A DNA stretch of 64,000 nt from contig CAYSTA010000002.1 of assembly GCA_964433845.1 (NCBI GenBank), positions 9,643-73,642 of the forward strand, given 5' to 3'. Of the stretch, positions 60,881 through 64,000 are shown piece after piece; position 1 is the stretch's first letter, and each line of letters begins with the position of its first letter. The notes below the pieces were generated by a model. It was not told the DNA's origin and did no database searches. It saw only the letters and a list, made by a program, of their open reading frames with translations. The position numbers and the translations under genes are program-made. This stretch comes from MAG-121220-bin8 sp964433845. GTDB taxonomy: Bacteria; Bacteroidota; Bacteroidia; Flavobacteriales; Flavobacteriaceae.

Positions 60881-61504
60881 TTAATTATTTGTTTTACTAG
60901 GTTCAGCCTCAGATAACTTCTGAGGATACATCTTTTTTAAAACAGCAAGCTTTGGCTTTAGTAAAGCTTTAAATTTAGGGCTTGTTCTAGGGTCAGAATA
61001 AACTTTATCTGCCTCAACATAAGTCATTCTTTCATTAGGGTAAATAGCCATAAATTCTCTGTTCCTAAGTTGATTATATGCAGCAACTAATTCATTTTGA
61101 ACTGATATATACACCTTATAATCTGTTTCTCTATCGTTTTTTAGGGATATTATCGCCTTATCGGGATTATCAGAAGAAGAAGGGTCTTTTTCACCTTTGC
61201 AATAATCACAAGCTTCTTCACCAACGCCACCTCCATTATCGAGAAATTTTACTGCTGCAGCCCTTACATCTCTTAAATCCATAAGTTTTTCTTCAACAAG
61301 AATATCATTATTCTTATTTACAACGACAGTGAAAATATTTCTTTCCTTTATAATAGGAGGGTCTATCAACTCTTCCATTGGAGGAAGTTTTCTATTAATT
61401 CCTGAATCCGTTTCAATGGTAGTAGTTACCAAGAAAAATATTAATAGTAAAAAGGCAATATCGGCCATAGAGCCAGCATTAACCTCTGGTGATTTTCTAG
61501 CCAT
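60881..61504 (-). CDS. exbD: ExbD/TolR-family transport protein with CxxC insertion
   Basis: 207 residues, longer than the usual 140 or so. The proton-pathway helix is NAGSMADIAFLLLIFFLVTTT. The periplasmic part carries an extra stretch of about 25 residues with CDYC (GEEACDYCKGEKDPSSSDNP), a possible redox- or metal-active pair, before KAIISLKNDRETDYKVYISVQ. It is the first of two exbD genes in the operon and ends 6 bases before the second. Confidence 0.93.
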   Translation of the reverse strand: MARKSPEVNAGSMADIAFLLLIFFLVTTTIETDSGINRKLPPMEELIDPPIIKERNIFTVVVNKNNDILVEEKLMDLRDVRAAAVKFLDNGGGVGEEACDYCKGEKDPSSSDNPDKAIISLKNDRETDYKVYISVQNELVAAYNQLRNREFMAIYPNERMTYVEADKVYSDPRTSPKFKALLKPKLAVLKKMYPQKLSEAEPSKTNN

Positions 61505-61954
61505 TTATTTCTTTATTAATTTTTTAACAGAATGAAATGCCATTGCACCAACTGCAATTATAGTTAAAAAATAAAAAGTTCTTATTCCAGTCTCTACAAT
61601 TCTAGCTCCAAAAGCAGATAACATTTTGCCATCCTGCATAGGAGTCTCCTCTCCAGAAGAAAAAAGAAATGCAACTAAAATTACCATAGCAAAAACTCCT
61701 ATATAGATAAGAGATTTTTTTAAATTTCCTTTATCACTAGCTAAGTTTTTAAGTGAAAAGAATAAGGTAATCAAAACAGTAATTGACAAAATAAATTGAG
61801 CTAAATAAATGATATAAGAAACGGTACCGTAATCTCCTTGCATGGCATTCATTTCAATTACATCATCTCCTTTTCCAATAATCAAAGCCAGAAAGATTAA
61901 ACCAATAACTCCTAAACTAGCAGAAGCAATTGTGGTTGTTTTTTGAATATTCAT
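61505..61954 (-). CDS. four-helix membrane protein of the exbB-exbD operon, unknown function
   Basis: 149 residues with four hydrophobic segments (about 8-28, 45-67, 81-98 and 125-142) and a short polar loop EETPMQDGKMLSAFGARI. It is found between exbB and the exbD genes in flavobacteria and directly abuts the first exbD gene here. It probably belongs to the ExbB-ExbD motor complex or regulates it; no family name known to me. Confidence 0.85.
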   Translation of the reverse strand: MNIQKTTTIASASLGVIGLIFLALIIGKGDDVIEMNAMQGDYGTVSYIIYLAQFILSITVLITLFFSLKNLASDKGNLKKSLIYIGVFAMVILVAFLFSSGEETPMQDGKMLSAFGARIVETGIRTFYFLTIIAVGAMAFHSVKKLIKK

Positions 61955-61959
61955 ACTAA

Positions 61960-62736
61960 TTATTTTTTATAAGCTACTAAAATGTCTATCAAAGTTATAG
62001 ATGCATCTTCCATATCGTTTACTATGCTATCAATTTTAGCAATTATATAGTTATAAAATACCTGTAAAATTATAGCAACAATAAGTCCAAATACAGTAGT
62101 TAAAAGCGCAACTTTAATACCACCTGCAACTAATGAAGGTTGCATATCTCCTGCTGCTTGAATTTTATCAAATGCTTGAATCATACCAATAACAGTACCC
62201 ATGAAACCAAGCATTGGAGCAAGAGCAATGAATAAAGAAATCCATGATACATTTTTTTCAAGTTGTCCCATTTGAACACCACCATAAGCAACTACTGCTT
62301 TTTCAGCACTTTCTACACCTTCACCAGCTCTATCCAATCCTTGATAAAAAATGGAGGCTACAGGGCCTGGAGTATTTCTGCAAACTTCCTTTGCAGCTTT
62401 AGTTCCACCTGATTTTAAAGCGCTTTCAACGTCTTCAGTTAATTTTTGTGTATTAGTTGTTGCAAGATTTAAATAAATAATTCTTTCGATAGCTATTGCT
62501 AATCCAAATATTAAACAAGCAAGTACAATACCCATAAAGCCGGGTCCCCCTTCAATAAAACGATTCTTTAATTCTTGAGTAAAAGAACGTTCTTCTGGTT
62601 CTTCAACCATTAATTCTTCAACCATTACTTCCTCTTGAACAGCTTCTCCTTGAACAACAGTTTCTTCTTGAGCATAAATAGTAAAACTTGAGAAGAAAAA
62701 TGTTGTAATTACTAAAAGTGATAAAATTCTTTTCAT
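61960..62736 (-). CDS. exbB: MotA/TolQ/ExbB-family proton-channel protein
   Basis: 258 residues. An N-terminal signal peptide (KRILSLLVITTFFFSSFTIYA) and an acidic, Val/Glu-rich segment (about 23-50) precede a typical ExbB core with three membrane helices: FMGIVLACLIFGLAIAIERI, then SWISLFIALAPMLGFMGTVI and the pore-lining GGIKVALLTTVFGLIVAII. It heads the operon exbB-membrane protein-exbD-exbD that powers the TonB-dependent receptors of this organism. Confidence 0.94.
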   Translation of the reverse strand: MKRILSLLVITTFFFSSFTIYAQEETVVQGEAVQEEVMVEELMVEEPEERSFTQELKNRFIEGGPGFMGIVLACLIFGLAIAIERIIYLNLATTNTQKLTEDVESALKSGGTKAAKEVCRNTPGPVASIFYQGLDRAGEGVESAEKAVVAYGGVQMGQLEKNVSWISLFIALAPMLGFMGTVIGMIQAFDKIQAAGDMQPSLVAGGIKVALLTTVFGLIVAIILQVFYNYIIAKIDSIVNDMEDASITLIDILVAYKK

Positions 62737-63007
62737 TATGTAAGTTTGTTTGTTAATTTTTAAGTTGTTAAATATATATAAAAAGTTTAATTAATAATAA
62801 TGTTTTTAAAAAACATCAACCAATGTTAATTAACATAATCAAATTGTAGTCAGTAAATTACAATTTTTGCACACGCTCATAGTTTAATATATAGATAGAG
62901 ATGTATTTGTTTCTTTAGTTTACATATACTAAGATTTATAATGTAGATAAATTTAATAATAAAAGGGAATTGGTCAAAGTATTTTGAAGGAACTAAAGAA
63001 AATTTAC
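62737..63007. other. longest gene-free stretch, AT-rich, upstream of exbB
   Basis: 271 bases with no open frame longer than a few codons that I would defend. It contains two palindromes (62800-62836) and no strong Bacteroidota promoter; a TATATTTA (complement of 62769-62776) could serve as the exbB -7 element. Confidence 0.6.
62800..62836. repeat. two palindromes upstream of exbB, possible operators
   Basis: ATGTTTTT-A-AAAAACAT (62800-62816) and the perfect 14-base palindrome ATGTTAATTAACAT (62823-62836) lie 6 bases apart, about 65-100 bases before the exbB start. Both begin with ATGTT and end with AACAT, so they could be two sites for one dimeric regulator. Confidence 0.45.
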
Positions 63008-63436
63008 CTATGGTTTATTTGAAAATGGATTAGTAAAAAAAACATATCCAAAAAATAATGTAAAAAGACAGTAAATTATAGTGTAAGGTAAAATTAGCTG
63101 AAGATTATTTTCAAATTTGAAAACTAATTTTATCATAGCCATTGAAGCAGTTAAGAAATGAAGTGTATTTCCTATAAGTAGAGGTTTGTTATAAATTCCA
63201 CCTATTAAACTATTTTTTGACATCCAATTTATATAACTAAAACCCAAATATAGAGCCCCTAAAATCTGTAGAATTAAAATAAAAAAATGATTATCATCAT
63301 TGGTAAGTAAAACAGAAATTTCATTAGGAAAAAAAGAAAATCCAAACCCATTGACAGCTAAAAATATAGCGCTTATTATCATTAAAGTTTTTGTGAACTT
63401 TCTCTGACAAGAATTTTTTTCATCATATTTTTTCAT
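63008..63436 (-). CDS. four-helix membrane protein of unknown function
   Basis: 142 residues starting MKKYDEKNSCQRKF. Four hydrophobic segments are visible, about 17-35 (LMIISAIFLAVNGFGFSFF), 50-68, 82-100 and 115-134, with a small polar loop NWMSKNSLIGGIYNKPLL. No catalytic motif is seen. It stands alone between the exbB regulatory region and the tRNA gene. Some DUF4345-like membrane proteins have this length and pattern, but I would not assign it. Confidence 0.7.
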   Translation of the reverse strand: MKKYDEKNSCQRKFTKTLMIISAIFLAVNGFGFSFFPNEISVLLTNDDNHFFILILQILGALYLGFSYINWMSKNSLIGGIYNKPLLIGNTLHFLTASMAMIKLVFKFENNLQLILPYTIIYCLFTLFFGYVFFTNPFSNKP

Positions 63437-63461
63437 AAGCTTATTATAAAGTATTAATTAG

Positions 63462-63549
63462 CAGAGAGGAAGGGATTCGAACCCTCGATACACTTTTGGC
63501 GTATACACGCTTTCCAAGCGTGCGCCTTAAACCACTCGGCCACCTCTCT
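63462..63549 (-). tRNA. tRNA-Ser (anticodon GGA)
   Basis: 88 bases on the minus strand folding as a long-variable-arm tRNA. The acceptor stem is AGAGAGG/CCTCTCT with discriminator G, and the D arm is GGCCGAGTGG. The anticodon stem-loop is CACGC-TTGGAAA-GCGTG with GGA at 34-36, and the T arm is GAGGG-TTCGAAT-CCCTT. The extended variable arm and G73 confirm serine; the GGA anticodon reads UCC and UCU. CCA is not encoded. Confidence 0.96.
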
Positions 63550-63581
63550 TTTTAAAAAAATCAAAATTAATTAATAATGTG

Positions 63582-64000
63582 TTATATCCTGAAAAGATTT
63601 TTAGAATTTTCAGTTGTTAATTTGGCAAGTTCTTCTTCACTAATTTCATATAAATCAGACAATTTGGACAACACATATTTAATATATGAGCTTTCATTTC
63701 TTTTTCCCCTAAATGGCACAGGGGATAAATACGGAGAATCCGTTTCTAAAACTATATTATTAATACTTATCTGATTAATAAACTTATCAATTCCTCCATT
63801 TTTAAATGTTACTACACCTCCTATTCCAAGTTTAAATCCTAAATTAATTGCTCTTTTAGCTTGATCTAATGTGCCAGTGAAACAATGAAATACTCCTCTA
63901 AGTTTTTCATGTTTTTCAGCATCTAATATTTCAAAAATCTCATTGAATCCTTCCCTACAATGAATAACAATTGGCAAATCATTTGAAATAGCCAATCTAA
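63582..64000 (-). CDS. TatD-family metal-dependent DNase (5' end beyond window)
   Basis: The visible C-terminal 139 residues belong to a TatD/YcfH-type hydrolase: PIVIHCREGFNEIF (metal His), GVFHCFTGTLDQAKRAI and LETDSPYLSPVPFRGKRNES (catalytic Asp). The protein continues into the right flank: the codons before this part read as Arg-Leu, and no start codon fits. TatD proteins are 3'-5' exonucleases acting on damaged DNA and RNA in the cytoplasm. The stop at 63582 lies 32 bases beyond the tRNA gene in the same direction. Confidence 0.92.
   Translation of the reverse strand, partial: RLAISNDLPIVIHCREGFNEIFEILDAEKHEKLRGVFHCFTGTLDQAKRAINLGFKLGIGGVVTFKNGGIDKFINQISINNIVLETDSPYLSPVPFRGKRNESSYIKYVLSKLSDLYEISEEELAKLTTENSKNLFRI

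Overview
The window is a gene-dense, AT-rich chromosomal segment from a member of the phylum Bacteroidota, almost certainly the class Flavobacteriia. The evidence is the gliding-motility and type IX secretion lipoprotein genes (gldK at the left edge, gldD and gldE near 45-47 kb), four TonB-dependent receptors, a chromosomal block containing only atpD and atpC, and promoter elements of the Bacteroidota type (TTG, then TAnnTTTG, usually TATATTTG). The conserved order topA / arginase-fold protein / gldK, divergent from miaB / sigma-54 activator / lptE / secG / groES / groL, points the same way. Short intergenic spaces, many overlapping gene ends and the absence of insertion sequences, phage genes or CRISPR arrays suggest a compact, probably marine genome. 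That last habitat point is inference.

Layout: 0-5 kb (minus) carries gldK (cut at its last codons by the window edge), an arginase-fold protein and topA. 5-11.5 kb (plus) carries miaB, a sigma-54 activator, lptE, a conserved protein of unknown function, secG and groESL. 11.5-19 kb (plus) carries a GAF-type methionine sulfoxide reductase, purH and the elongasome operon mreBCD-pbp2-rodA. 19-22 kb (minus) has an orphan peptide-type ABC permease and a Prc-type protease. 22-24.7 kb (plus) has surE, lpxB and an Lrp-type regulator. 24.7-27.8 kb (minus) has a SemiSWEET and leuS. 27.9-30.5 kb (plus) has ftsX, a DUF3098 gene, uppP and truB. 30.5-33.7 kb has aat, a DUF3127 gene, a sensor kinase, a HIT protein and greA.

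34-41.5 kb (minus) is the most informative accessory stretch. It holds a receptor with His/Glu/Asp-rich loops plus a small Cys/His secreted protein (probably metal uptake). Next comes a second receptor behind a clear TPP riboswitch, with a PnuC-family transporter and a NadR-like kinase directly upstream (probably thiamine salvage). A phosphopantetheinyl transferase and rpmA/rplU follow. 41.6-45 kb (plus) has a catalytic plus non-catalytic M16 protease pair. 45-48.5 kb (minus) has gldD, gldE, ssb and mutY. 48.6-52.8 kb (plus) has an HU protein, a 29-residue basic protein, rng, recX and an amidohydrolase lipoprotein. 52.8-64 kb (minus) has a BtuB-like receptor, atpC/atpD, a large receptor, a beta-barrel protein, two exbD genes, a membrane protein, exbB, an unknown membrane protein, tRNA-Ser(GGA) and the C-terminal part of a TatD-family nuclease.

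Most genes are housekeeping: cell elongation, envelope assembly, translation, folding and energy. I did not see a wholly new multi-gene system. The points most worth a second look are the TPP-riboswitch/PnuC/kinase neighbourhood, a sigma-54-like promoter with three TGTCA boxes before groES, the metal-ligand-depleted arginase-fold protein between topA and gldK, the tiny basic protein before rng, and the two unrelated proteins that share an SSB-type DDLPF tail. There is no gene-free stretch longer than about 300 bases. The longest (62737-63007, 271 bases) holds two palindromes and no convincing gene.
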